Positions 23,833-35,194 of a stretch of 64,000 nucleotides of DNA are shown one piece after another; within the stretch, counting starts at the first letter, position 1; each line of letters opens with the position of its first letter. The position numbers and the translations under genes are program-made. Source of the DNA: Nereocystis luetkeana (Eukaryota; Sar; Phaeophyceae; Laminariales; Laminariaceae); NCBI GenBank assembly GCA_031213475.1, contig JARUPZ010000010.1, positions 7,294,776 to 7,358,775 of the forward strand. The letters are read 5' to 3'. The notes below the pieces were generated by a model that was given only the letters and a program-made list of their open reading frames with translations, searched no databases and had not been told where the DNA came from.

Positions 23833-24174
23833 CGGTCGCTCCGGTGGTTCAAGTAGTTAACCTCGGATTCTACTTGTTTGAGTCCTGGGTTCGAGCCCCA
23901 GGTGGGTCGAACTTTGACTTTATTTGCAAAAATAAAAATAAACAAAGGATTCAATTGTTGAGAGCGCCTCGCCGCGTGGGAGGCACAATTCGATGCGAGT
24001 CGACGAGGGAAGAAAAGGCTGAAATCTTCTCGCGATAAAAATGAAGGCACGTACCGTAGCGGGAAGGGGGGAGAAGAGCCTGCTATGTGACCCCGGATCT
24101 GAGTTACGAGTGGGAAAGAGAGAGAGAAGAAGATGTGCGAAGAGAATGAATGGGATGAGCAAAAAAAAAAAAAA
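23833..24174 (+). mobile_element. SINE family B, full plus-strand copy (reference copy)
   Basis: The head carries the A box TGGTTCAAGTAGTTAACC and a perfect T-arm at 23884-23902 (CCTGGGTTCGAGCCCCAGG), then a body of about 250 bp and a 14-base poly(A) at 24161-24174. The structure is that of a Pol III-transcribed tRNA-derived SINE mobilised by a LINE. Confidence 0.9.
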
Positions 24175-24430
24175 GTCATCTCTATAGGTGGTACATCAGT
24201 ACATGTCGGTACATACATACTGTACGAGTATACCTGGCGAGATATGCCCGAGGGTGTAATACCAAATAAATGGTATAATCATAAGATCCAAATGGTAGTC
24301 AGTACTGACTGTAGTATAATCATACCTGGTAGGTATTTACCAGCTGGGATTTACCCCGCCGATTACACCCGCTCTATTGTAGAATATCACAGTCATAGAC
24401 TGTGTTACATTTGGTTTGCTGGACCTTTCA

Positions 24431-24450
24431 AACCTAACCCTAACCCTAAG
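24431..24450. repeat. Interstitial telomere-type repeat
   Basis: CCTAACCCTAACCCTAAG sits directly at the left edge of the second LINE-C block. It is about three TTAGGG units on the minus strand. Confidence 0.7.
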
Positions 24451-26290
24451 ATGGCAGTCATCGCGACTGTCTTCAAAGCAGCAGGCCTCGCGGTATCAGA
24501 AAAGAAGACAGAGACAATGCTTCTGCGAACATCATACCAGATCGCCCTCGCACCACCTCTCGTCATCGAAGCAGCAGGCCAGAGGTATAAACAGACGGCC
24601 CAGTTCTTATACCTAAGCGGCATTATCCACGGAAACGCTCACCTCTAGCTCGAAGACGACCGACGGATTATCCGTCTCATGCGGGAATACCTCAAACGGT
24701 TCGGCCCGGAGTTGTATGATAGGACGACTGCCCCCCTGAGCTGAAAGCTCGAATGCTGAAGGCCGAGGTGATTGAGGCCCTGCTGTACGGGTGTGTGACG
24801 TGGACGCTCAGAACGGAAATTTTTGCCAAGCTTGGAACGGCTCACCACCAAGTCCTTATGCGAGTCATTGGCTTCCAGCGCCGACTTCGTACTGACCATA
24901 CCAACCTCTCGTACGCGAACACCCTCAAGATGACACGTTGCGAGAGCATCGAAATGAGCATTCGTAAACGGCGGCTCTTCTTTGCGGGGGTCGTGGCACG
25001 GCGAAGCAAGGAGCGATTACCCAGTCGGGTAATGTTCGGGACGATGGCTGGTGGGGAGAACTCGAGACCTGGCGGACAGTGTAAGACTTGGCATAGATGC
25101 ATGGTCGAAGACCTTAGGGAGTTCCGAGCCACGGAAGGTCAACGAAACTTGCCCCCTTGGTGTTTTGAGTTGAGACCGCGCTGTGGTCCACTGCAGCAAA
25201 AGAGGTGGGGAAGAGGCACCGTGGGGTTCTCGAAGTAGCCGAACGGTTCATGGTGAGGTAGCCCTTAGGATGAGGCACAGCTGAGTAGGCAGCGCCGCGC
25301 ATTCGCTGTGGGTGGTGTCCAAGGGAATGGGGGGAGAGGGGGTAACAGGAGGAGTGGAAGGAAACCCGATCAAGGGAATGCGGGGAGGGGGGGGGACAGG
25401 AGGAGTAGAAGGGAAACTGCGGTGGACGAAAGTAGGAAGGAGATGACAGAGAGGGTAGCAAGGCACCAGGCCGACTAGAAAGTAGAACATGTCTATGCTA
25501 CTCGTGCCGTCAACTGGTGCAGCTGGTTCGAACGTGGTCTTCCTTTGTCCCTTTTTTTTTTTCCTTTTTTGCGCGTGATCCTCTGTGATTTTCATTTTTT
25601 ATTTATATCCCTTTCTTCTATTTCTAAGCCTTATGAAATGAGTCGTGTGGTGTGGGTGGATGACGAGCCTGCATTGTTTGTTTCCTATTGTCTGACGCCG
25701 AGGGGCGGGGCATAGTTATCGAACGCAGGACGGAGACGGCAGATAGGGTTCGTAGCAAGGTACCAGGCGGACTAGTAGGGAGAACCTGGCTATGCTACTC
25801 GTACCACAAACTGCTGCGGCTACCTGGAAGGTGCTTTGTGTGTAATTTTCAGTTAATTTTTCCTTGGTTCTTAGTCTTATTCTGTTTCTTCTAAGTTGTG
25901 GCTTCTATTGTTTAGCCGGTTCTGCCACATCCCCTGCGGGGAAGCACGACAGTTTTTTCTTCTATGTTTCCCTGTTTTTTTCTTTTTTAAGATATGTTTT
26001 TTTTGTGTTTGTTTTTCTTTGTTCTCTTCCGTTTTCTCTCTTTAATAGAATGTGTATGTCGTGCCTGTCATATCCAGTATGATGGCATGACATTGCAATG
26101 TCTACTGCGCTTACTGCATACCAGGTACTGGTACTTAGCAACGTAGTATCTCTGTGGCGTAGTTTTATGACCACATAACCTGTATCTCTCTAGGAATAGT
26201 ATTGAAGAATCACCACGGACATTGGTTGTGCTGGATATCGACGTGTAGAAAGAACGGTTCAATGCGAAGAATACGCACATGCCATCATAC
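24449..26290 (+). pseudogene. LINE family C, second 3' block
   Basis: Parallel to 20371-22290 over its whole length. The reverse transcriptase end is recognisable (ALLYGCVTWTLRTEIFAKLG, MRVIGFQRRLRTDH) but broken by a stop at about 24646 and frameshifts near 24660 and 24740. The 3' region and repeat E follow, with a TACCAGGTA word at 26119 that the other blocks lack. Confidence 0.75.
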
Positions 26291-26572
26291 TGGGTATTAC
26301 AGGCACGACATACACTTTCTATAAAAGAGAGAAAACGAAAGAAAACAAACAAAAACAAAAACAAAGAAGCCCAAGAAAACAAATCGAGAGAGAAGAAGGA
26401 AAAAAGAAAAAATGGAAGAAAAAACTGCCGCGTGCTTCCCGGCATGGGACGTAGCAGGCGCTTAAAAACAACCGGCCGGCTAAAGAAAAAAAAACACAAC
26501 TTGTCAACGGCGTAAGACTAACAAGAGGAGTTCTACCATACCGGGTCACCCTGAACTTTCTGAGGGTCCTCA

Positions 26573-26760
26573 CTTACGCTGGCACCCAAACGTCTCCTGC
26601 TTCTCGGGTTTCCGGTTACTCTAATCTCTAGATTTTTTTTTTTTTATCCTCCGGCGGATTGGTAAAAATAAAGCTTAAGCTCACCACACTTCCACGTTCG
26701 TGTCGTGTGTCAATTTAGCCCAGTTGGGCACGTTGACCCGACCTGACCCCCGAGAGGGCA
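26573..26760. repeat. Dispersed repeats shared with 38990-39062 (inverted) and 10408-10560
   Basis: TGGCACCCAAACGTCTCC and CGGGTTTCCGGTTACTCTAA recur inverted at about 38990-39062. The TCCTCCGGCGGATTGGTAAA block follows from 26646. Confidence 0.6.
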
Positions 26761-26799
26761 AATTTCTAGATGTTTTATTGGAACCGAAAAAAAACATCG

Positions 26800-28320
26800 C
26801 TATACCTTCACACGGCGCACGACGAACAACATATCAATCGTTGATCGTGCGGGGAGGAAGTCGCGCTGTTCCTCCGGGAGTACTCCCTCGGTCTCGCAGT
26901 AGTTGCTGAGGCGGGACGCGACGATTTTCAAAAAAACTTTGCCTGCATGGGCAGCAAGCGAGTTCTCTCTGCAGTTGTTGCAATCAGTTCGGTCCTTCTT
27001 TTTTGTGAACGACCTTGGTGATCGTATATTTCCATTGCTGGGGGACTTCTCCTGCTACCCAAACATTGACAAGGTTGTTGTGAAAGCACTGGGCGAACAC
27101 GGGGTCGTCGATTTTTAGGAGCTCGGCCGGGAGACCATCTGACCCACCAGCTTTTCAATTTGACACCCCCTTGAGTGCTTCCATCATCTCGTCCATGGAC
27201 GGTTCATCTTCGAGCGATAGTTTAAGCGGTCGCGGTGGCAAGAGGTCGATGATCGTGGGATCGAGATTAAGCGAAATCGTGTTCAAGAGTTTGTGGTAAA
27301 ACATCGTTCACGAATTCGCACCGTATCCCGCAACAGTGTGCCATCCTCGTCCCAAATAAACTGCTTGCTCCTCGCTTTAGTCCCTTCCAAACCCACCGTG
27401 CTCTTGAGGTGCTTGTAGAATCCCCTCTGGTCGTTATCCGCCAGGAGTTGTTCGGTTTCGGCGAGGTACTCTTTGAAGTACGCATGCAGTCCTGCGGCAA
27501 TCACCTTCTGTAGGTTCGCACACGCAGATCTTAGTGTCTTCCACGCGGTTCTATCCCGGGGGTGGGCACGCAAGAATTGTCGTGCATCCTCCCTCGCTGT
27601 CCATTTCTCCACATCTTTCCTCTGATTCCTATTTCCCATAGTTTTTTTCACAATCCATTCTCCATACTACTGTGTCGTAGGCCTTCTGTACATCTAGAAA
27701 GAAACAGTGCGTTTTTAGTCCCGCGTCTTTCGTACCTTGGATTATCTTACCTAAGGTGTACACATGGTCTACGCGGGTACGGTTTGGCCTAAACCCTGAT
27801 TGCCCTTCGCTTGTGTTGTCTTCCTTCTCCATCATCGTTCCCATTCTATCGTTCAAAATCTTACAAAATGTTTTGCCTACTGTGCTCAGTAGCGTTATCC
27901 CTCTGTAGTTCCCCGGGCCAGCCTTATCTCCTTTCTTGTATAAGTTTACTACTACTCCTTCTCTCCACCTCCGTAGGTGCGTACTCGTTTTTCCATATCC
28001 AGTTATTATACAACATAACCAGCATGGTAAGCATTCCTTCTCCCCCGTACTTCATGAACTCATTCACTATTTGGTCTGTCTGCCCCTGCTGCCTTTCTAT
28101 TCTAAATTTTAGCCACACATTTAGTTACTTCTTCCCTTGTGAACTCTCTCTGTATCCCTTCCGAACCACTGTCTTCCCTTTCTGATGCATCTACTTTCGC
28201 CTTCACCCCGCGTTGATTTCCTTCTGTAAGAGTGGGGGGGGGGGTGCCAATGGAAAAGGGTGCCGAAGGGGACTGGGAGTGGTGAAAGAAGGGGGTGGGG
28301 TTAGAGGGGGGCAAGCTCTT
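26800..28320 (-). pseudogene. Chimeric LINE remnant: family D reverse transcriptase joined to family C
   Basis: Reading the minus strand from 28320, frames give EFTREEVTKCVAKI, VNEFMKYGGEGML, QSGFRPNRTRVDHVYTLGKI and FFLDVQKAYDT, the N-terminal half of the family D reverse transcriptase (finger and palm, with the QxGFRP and FLDxxKAYD motifs). At about 27605 it switches to family C: ARQFLRAHPRDRTAWKTLR, FIWDEDGTLLRDTVRIRE, then in other frames [16 protein letters not shown] and [15 protein letters not shown]. Many stops and frameshifts show it is dead. The switch may reflect template jumping or a later rearrangement. Confidence 0.7.
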
Positions 28321-28329
28321 ACTTAGCCC

Positions 28330-30685
28330 AGAAAAACAATAGAGTCAACCTAGGTGCACTTAATTGGTGGAGAAGGAGAGAAATGAAAAAACAAATAAAT
28401 AACTATCGACATAATATATATATCGGAGAAACCCGGTAGTAGCCGACCTTCTCTGCCACCACTGCTGCTGCTGCTGTTCCTCCTGCTGTACCGATGCTGC
28501 TGCGTATGCCTAACCCCGTATCTACGTGTAGCTGTGCTGCTGCTGTGACCCCCTTACCAGGTATCTCCCAATACTGGAGCCACCCCCCCGCCCCTACCTC
28601 GTTTTTCTGTAATTTTCTCTCCCGATCTGCCAAACCCCAGACTGTCACGACACTCTTCTATCAAGCTTACACCTTATTAGGACTGCTATGTACTGTAGCA
28701 GTATGCACCAGGCACATAATTAGCTGTTGCGCTGTTGCGTTGGCGCAACATATTAGTCAAAATAACCGTTTTCCGCAACAGCCCCGGAGGGGCTGGTTGC
28801 GCGCAGCACAACACGCGGTTTCGGGTGCGCAACTTTACGAGGGCATATATATATTGTTCGCAGTATTATAAATAGTTTTTTTTTTCTTGAAACACTGTTT
28901 TTCAAATTCGCCTTTGGCGAAGAAAATTTTGTGCCCCCTTTTTGAATTCGCCGCTGGCGTTATTTTATATATTTATTTTTGCCCCTTTTTCTATTCGTCA
29001 GTACTGCAGTATCATAGAACAAAAGAGAAGTAAGTTCTGACCCTGATACACGCCTTTTCGAGGTTCGGGAGGCGTTTAAAACGTACTTTGTTTCTTGGTT
29101 TTCGGGCAGATATTCGAGCATACCAGGTAGGTACCTGGTATATCGCATTTTTTTGGCCTCCGCCGGCCCTCCCGTGGGGCCCTCCGGGGGCCCTCCCGGG
29201 GGGACACCGGACCAATAATTATCTCCCTGGTATGAACTACAGCAGTTTATGCCTACGATCTATTGTTGCAGGTTGTGGTTACCAGAATGTTGACGAAAAA
29301 TATATCGCATAATCTGAAATCACCCATACAGTCGCGGTCCCGGGACAACAGCGCCTGGAAAACGTAAACTCCTCATGTAGCGCATATAGATACAGCAGTA
29401 TCAAGTACCGGTATTTATGAACTACAGTATACACCTACGAATAAGAGAGCCTTCGAGCGCCACCCTGATAAACGGTTTGATCTTTTTTTTAGAGATTACT
29501 TAGCGGTTTCTGTACGGGTTCAAAGGTCTACACGAGTATGAGCGGACGTGTTGTCCTGGACGGGCCATACAAGGGTATCTTCATAAATTACGTACAACCA
29601 TTACGAGCCGGGCCAGCTTTCAAAAGGACTCGTTCTTGTCTATGCTGTGTCATAGCACACAAAACAAGGGGGGGGGGGGGGGGTTGATATAGATTGAATT
29701 GTTTTGGTGTGTATGAGGTATCTTTGATTGCATGTGTCGGGGTATATATATACCGTATGCTGAATGCTCCTGAAATGCGTGCAAGGATGGTGGCGATAGC
29801 GATGTACAAAATTGAGTACTGGTGAGGTAGATAGCTTCTCTGTTTGGGTGCGTATGAGGTATACTTATACCTACAGTAATTGCACGTGTGGGGATTAATG
29901 CTGAACGATGAGATCCGTGCGAGGGTAGCGATGGTAGTGATGCTACATTGAATACTGCTACGCAGTAACCTCAAAAACCTAAAAAAAACAAGTAGCCCAT
30001 CAGAAATACGACTGATTCGTAGGAAGAGTGCCCCGCTGAGTCAGCTGCACCCCGGCTGTGTTTGTAGTTCACGATTCGGCCATAGTACTACTGATGATGA
30101 CGCTAGTATAATCCCGTTTGTGCATTGCTGCTATCACTTGAAGTGGTGGCACACTAGAAGTGCTGCTGTTGTTATTTTGCGCGTCCCCCGAAAACAATCT
30201 TGGTACATGCAAGAGAAGGGAGTGATACAGAAAGGACCACGCCCGGCATGCACCCACGAAAACGTCCTTACTACTCGTAGTAATACACATATTATATGAA
30301 GCAACTGCAGTGATCGACAGTGGCTGTGACTCATGGGAGTATCTGACAACATTTGTGTTGGGAGTCCGTGGTGTTTACTGTAATAGATCAGGGATGAACA
30401 TAAGCCACACACAGTACACAGACCTGGCACGAACTGACAACGATGATACCACAGCAGCACCGTAATATCAGTACAACTGGCAATAAACTGGCATTCTACA
30501 CCTGGTGTTTGTAGGAGTGAGTTGCCATCTTTACGTGTCTTCACGTTGTTTACAGCCTGATTTGCACGTAACAACGAGAGGGAGGTTATGGCATTGATAG
30601 TATGACTGGTGCTCTTTGTACGATGGTAGGCGTGAGATGTGCATATCGGCTGTTGTTGGGGTTGTATGATGGGCAGTATTCTTGA
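28330..30685. other. No gene; GC hairpins and a tandem repeat
   Basis: CTG-rich sequence lies at 28460-28550. Organelle-like hairpin patches occur at about 28780-28800 (CCCCGGAGGGG) and 29150-29210 (runs such as CCCTCCGGGGGCCCTCCCGG). A two-copy repeat of about 135 bp is at 29710-29965 (GCGTATGAGGTAT...). TACCWGGTA words are at 28555, 29121 and 29132. No conserved exon was seen on either strand. Confidence 0.45.
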
Positions 30686-31028
30686 TCTTCTTGGTTGTTG
30701 TTGTTGTTGTTGTTGTTGTTTGTTGTTGTTCTCACATTAACTCATTGCCACAATACAATGCAGTCCGTGGTCGCAGGACAGGCTCCAATAACTCTGGAGT
30801 GGAAGAAATACCTCGGTAGTAAAACAGAGGCAAAAACAAAAAACAAGCATACGCATTCCACCACTAAGGACACCAGGGAAGCGAAAAGGAGACTATTCCT
30901 GTCCAAGTGCTGCGCGGCCTCTGCCCCCGGCGGCCGAAACGACACCACCGGGAGGAGAAGCCCTGGCTTCGGAGGGCGACTCGCGGATAGGGGGGCAAGT
31001 GGGTCAGAGAAAGGCTGTTGTGGTAGCG

Positions 31029-32162
31029 ATGGCAAACCTTCAAACAGCCAGAGACAGGGATGCCACGCCATCGGGACGCTTGGGGGTCCCCCTGACACCA
31101 TCCGGTGCCACCCCAGCAACAGCTGGGAATACTTCCTCTGAACCTGGTAGCGCAGTTAGGGAGGGGGGGGGCACAGGAGGCGGACGAGGTCGACCGCGTG
31201 GGTCTAGGAGGGGGTCACGAGCGACAAGCACTGGGAGAGAGGCCGTCACGAACCGGGGAAGAATCCCTCCACCCGGCGGCAGTGAGCCACCCTCGGTTCC
31301 TGAACCGAGAGGGGGCAGCGAGTCGCCCCCGACGCCCGGATCGAGAGGGGGCAGCGAGCTTCGTTCGGACCCTGGATCGAGAGGGGGAGGTGGCGAAGAG
31401 AGAGAACTCCCCAGGAAAGGAGAAGGTGGCGAGGGGGGAGGATCAGCATCGGGGGGCGTGGGGCGACTCCGTGCATCCGTTGGCACCAGTCAAGACGGCG
31501 TGATGTGCGGGGGGTGCCGAGCGGCAGTTGCTCGGGGGCACCGAGTGGTAGGGCTGCCATGTGGAAACCAGCACGTTATGCACGCGCGGTGTGTGGTGGA
31601 AGCTATTCGAAGGAGTGGGTCACACGCACAACTCATTTGCGCTACACGAGGGTGCACAGCCCGCCATGGGAGACGGGAATCACTGGAGGCAGTGGTTCAG
31701 GCTGATCCTGGACTCCGTGTTACGGTCGCAGGACTTGGAGGAAGGCCGAACAACAACTACGATGAACGGGGGGAAGAGCTTTGCTACCCGTGGGACCAGA
31801 ATTCGTTAGGAATAGCAGGGCCACTCGATGATGCTTCTCTCGAGCATCTACAACAACGTTTCATCACCGTTGTTAAGGTGCAGCCGGGGCTAGCTACTGT
31901 CCATGCCAAGCTTCTCACCCACGTTCTCGGTCTCCTGAACCACGCCCTCGGAGCGCATCGGCCAAACAGACACTCCGAGACGCCGAGTTCGCTCCTGAGG
32001 GCCATCAAGCTGTGGTACATAGTGCCAGCACTGCTACACTCGCAGGACAGCCGCGTGAAGCGACGCGAGAGATTTACGTCCGTCGAACGTGGTGACATCA
32101 CGCTTATTCTCACAAGGTTGATGGAGTACACCAGTCGAGCATCGACACGGCGCAGGGGCTAA
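31029..32162 (+). pseudogene. R-LINE N-terminal part: low-complexity region and RING-like zinc finger
   Basis: The frame opens at a GTG at 30999; the first ATG is 31029, giving 377 codons to TAA 32160. Residues about 20-155 are Gly/Ser/Pro/Arg-rich with repeated RGGSE and PGSRGG units. Residues 159-215 carry a RING-like cysteine/histidine pattern: MCGGC, then LPCGNQHVMHARC, then CATRGC. The rest (LLHSQDSRVKRRERFTSVER) is alpha-helical in character. After the TAA the same frame stays open to 32339 (AARGLLAEARAPGDEVTW), and the reverse transcriptase continues in the +1 frame. The TAA therefore looks like a nonsense mutation in what was one long ORF. RNA-binding or nucleoprotein function is inferred only. 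Confidence 0.7.
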
Positions 32163-32284
32163 ACCTACGAAGCCACAGAGGCGGCTAAGTACGAGAGAGC
32201 GTCGTCAGCCTGTCGCCACTCGGGCAGGGTGTCAGTGGCAGCACGCGGTCTTCTCGCGGAAGCTCGAGCGCCCGGCGACGAGGT

Positions 32285-34875
32285 GACATGGGAACGTCAT
32301 CAACTCCCGAAATGCGTTATCAGGCGCGGGGAGTGACGGTCTACGCTTCTCACACCTGCAGTCGATCATCAGGACCGGCTTCGGTCGCGAGAAATTTGGA
32401 GCTAGCATCGAGGCCCTTTGGAGGCGGATCTTCGACGACCCCGGTGCAATCCCGCCGGAATTCTGGCAGCTCTTCTTGCAGTCCAACCTCACTGCCTTGG
32501 GGGGAAAATGTCGCCCCGTATGTGTAGGTATGACATGGAGACGAATTCTCGCAGCTGGGACGATGCGGCAGTGGCGGCCACGGCTGGAAGAGATTAATCG
32601 TGAGGCAAGGCAGTTTGGGGTAGGGGTTCGAGGGGGGGTGGAGCAGGTAGCTCTACGCGCCCGGGTGCGCCATGAGGCAAGAAACTGGCTCATCCTAACT
32701 GACTGTTCCAACGCCTTCAATACTGTGAAGCGGACGGCAGTACTTGCCGAGGCGGCCACTTGCGTGCCCGCGCTCACGCCGTTCATTGCTAAATGCTACG
32801 GCGAGAGGACCGCCCCTACGTTCTTCCAGATGGATTCGGGGGAGCGGCGCAAAATTTACTGTTCCAGTGGAGTGCAGCAAGGGGATGCCATGGGCCCGGC
32901 GCTGTTCTGCATGTCACTGCTGCCAATACTCAAGCGGGTCCGTGAGGAGTTCGAACCCCGGGGTGTTGAAGCCTTTGCCTACCTCGATGACATCAGCATC
33001 GGTATGTCAGAGATCACACCGGACACGGTAAGAGTAGTGCCCTTTCTCCAGCACAAGCTGTGCGAAATAGGCATTGCCATTAACCCCAGAAAGACGGTTG
33101 CTTTGCCTCCAAAAGGGCATATGCCTACGTCGGAAGAGATAGCACTTCTGAGGGGCATCGGTGTTCGCATTGCGGAAGGGGGTGGGGTAAAGGTGGTTGG
33201 CTTGCCCATAGGCACTGATGCATTCGCGGTGAACTGCGCCGTGGAGATAGTCCGAGATGGGGGAGCAGAGCAACTCGCGCGCATCCTGCCGCGCATGCCG
33301 GACAAACAGTCGGCGAACCTCATCGCCACCAGTTCAATGGTGCAGCGGACCTCCTACATTGAGCGGGTAATGGACCCGGAGCTGTCACTACCCGCGTGTC
33401 AGCGGGCAGACACTTGCGCAATGTGGATGCTCGAGCGCCTTCTCGAGCTTCCAGGGACAGCGGACGAATCGCCGTTCTTTGCGGACGGATGCCCGGCGAA
33501 CCGGTTGACGCTACAGCCCCACCAGAAAGCGCAGGCGAGCCTCTCCATAATAGGGGCCGGGGGGGTTGGACTGGCGTCGGCTGAATCAAGGAGAATGTCA
33601 GCGTCCATCGGGAGCTTAGTAGCGACGGTGCCAGAGGTCCTTGCCGACCTCTCCGGTCCATTAGGGGAAAAAGTCCGAAGGGAGTTGCCCAATTCGGACC
33701 TCGTTCGCCGCATATGGAGCAGCGTCAGGGACCTTCGCGATATCCATGGGGTAATGGAGGAGGCAATGGCGAACGTAAACCCGGAAAGTTGGCGGAACAG
33801 GGCGTTCCGCGCAAGCGAGGAAGGAGGGCCAGCACAGTATGATGTGGAGGTACTGCGAGCGCATGATGCCCAAACGATCAGCTCCCACAAGGCGCAATAC
33901 AAGCTGGGGCAGCAGATCAACCGGGTACGGTACCAACGGTACGTTGCTTCTCTGGACCAGCTCCCCGAGGTAGCAGGCCCGTCGGATCGGGACGACGTGT
34001 TCGGGGGGACGGAAACCAGAGGTCTTGCCAAGGCTCGGCAACGGAGCCTATCGGGACCAGGCGCTGTCGCCTGTTTGAGAGCAAGGCCCGTGGACACGGC
34101 ACGCATCATACCGGCTTCTGAGTTCGTGTCTATGGGACGGCGCTTCCTGGGAATGGAGGAGCCCATAGCGGCGAGGTGCCCCTGCTGCGAAGCGACGGAT
34201 GTCACCAGACGTCACGCACGCACATGCCACCGAGCAGGCGCACAGGTTAACCAGCATCAGCCGCTAGTCCACGCGCAATCTCGCACCCTTAAGCGGTCGT
34301 CCATCCGCCATCAAATAGAAAGCGGAGCGCCCTTCAACGCCGACAGAAACCTCCGCATGGACAAAGTGATCGAGAGGGGAGGCCTCAGAGACGCTACATC
34401 GTCAGAGTACCGTAACAAGGCGATACTCCTCGACACCACGCATGCAGACCCCCAAGCGAGGGTCCACATGCGGGCTGGCAGCGCTGATCGAGACGGGTCT
34501 GCCACTTCCCCTTCTGAGGCGCGAAAGCGCAACCACTACGCTCGTGCAGGACAAGTGTCCTTCGACGAGCGCAGCCATAAACTTGTCACCCTCGCGGTGG
34601 AAAGCTTTGGACGCCTCGGGAACGAAGGTGGCGATTTCGTCGACCAGCTGGCGGCGAGCATCGTTGGAGGAACGGACGGGGGATCTTTAGCAAGAGAAGG
34701 GGTTTGTAAGGAGCACCTTTTCCAGGTCATATCGGTGACTACCCAGGTCGCGATCTCGCGCAGAGTGCACCGATATAAGCTCGCCCTGCGAGACCGCCAG
34801 GCCGCCAGGGGGAGAAGGGAGGAGGAGGGAGGACTACTTCCCATGGCGTGGGGGTGGAATGTAGATGCGGAGTAG
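32285..34875 (+). pseudogene. R-LINE reverse transcriptase and restriction-like endonuclease
   Basis: Open for 863 codons with no ATG before 32532, so it lacks its own start. Reverse transcriptase motifs: ILTDCSNAFNT (catalytic Asp at 32701), SGVQQGDAMGPALF (motif B), AYLDDI with the DD pair at 32986-32991, and INPRKT (motif D). A knuckle from 34177 has the form C-x2-C-x8-H-x3-C. The endonuclease follows: RNLRMD at about 34345-34362, then LLDTTHADPQ, the two acidic strands of a PD-(D/E)XK nuclease. The copy at 50 kb keeps the more canonical LRMDIVV and ILLDVT. It would nick target DNA and prime cDNA synthesis from the nick. The upstream nonsense codon and frameshift make this copy non-autonomous. 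Confidence 0.85.
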
Positions 34876-35194
34876 GAAGCATGGCGTATAGATAAATGGT
34901 GGGGGTGCATATTCAAGTGAGTATACGCAGGGAAGGAGAATTGGTTAGATGAAGTTAGTGGTATTCGATGAATTATGTCAGCTTTTTCATTTTGAATGAA
35001 TAACGCCCTGCACATTGTCAGAAGGCAAATAAATAATAAAACAGCAGACAAACCACTAGAAAAAGATATGACAACATGGCTGAAATGTTTACATACCGGC
35101 TGTTGTTGAGGTTGTGTGACAGTGTGCTTTTGGTACCCTTGGTATCATGGCATGCTGGGAAGTGAGCACTTTGTCATTGCTAGCGGGCGGGATG

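Larger units (their letters stand above)
30898..35038 (+). mobile_element. R-LINE: near full-length non-LTR retrotransposon with restriction-like endonuclease
   Basis: Both edges are defined by comparison with the empty site at about 23678. Upstream flank 30745-30897 matches repeat G up to GACTATT, and the downstream flank from about 35039 resumes AACAGCAGACAAA. The element is about 4.14 kb: short 5' UTR, RING-like N-terminal region, reverse transcriptase, CCHC-type knuckle, endonuclease, then a 3' UTR of about 160 bp ending CCCTGCACATTGTCAGAAGG and an A/T tail (AAATAAATAATAA). No clear target duplication. It resembles the early-branching LINE clades (R2, NeSL, CRE, HERO types) by domain order. 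Confidence 0.85.

Noticed and set aside
23884-23902. SINE-B head as a functional tRNA gene
   Set aside because: The T-arm is perfect but the acceptor stem does not pair, and the same unit recurs with a SINE body and poly(A).
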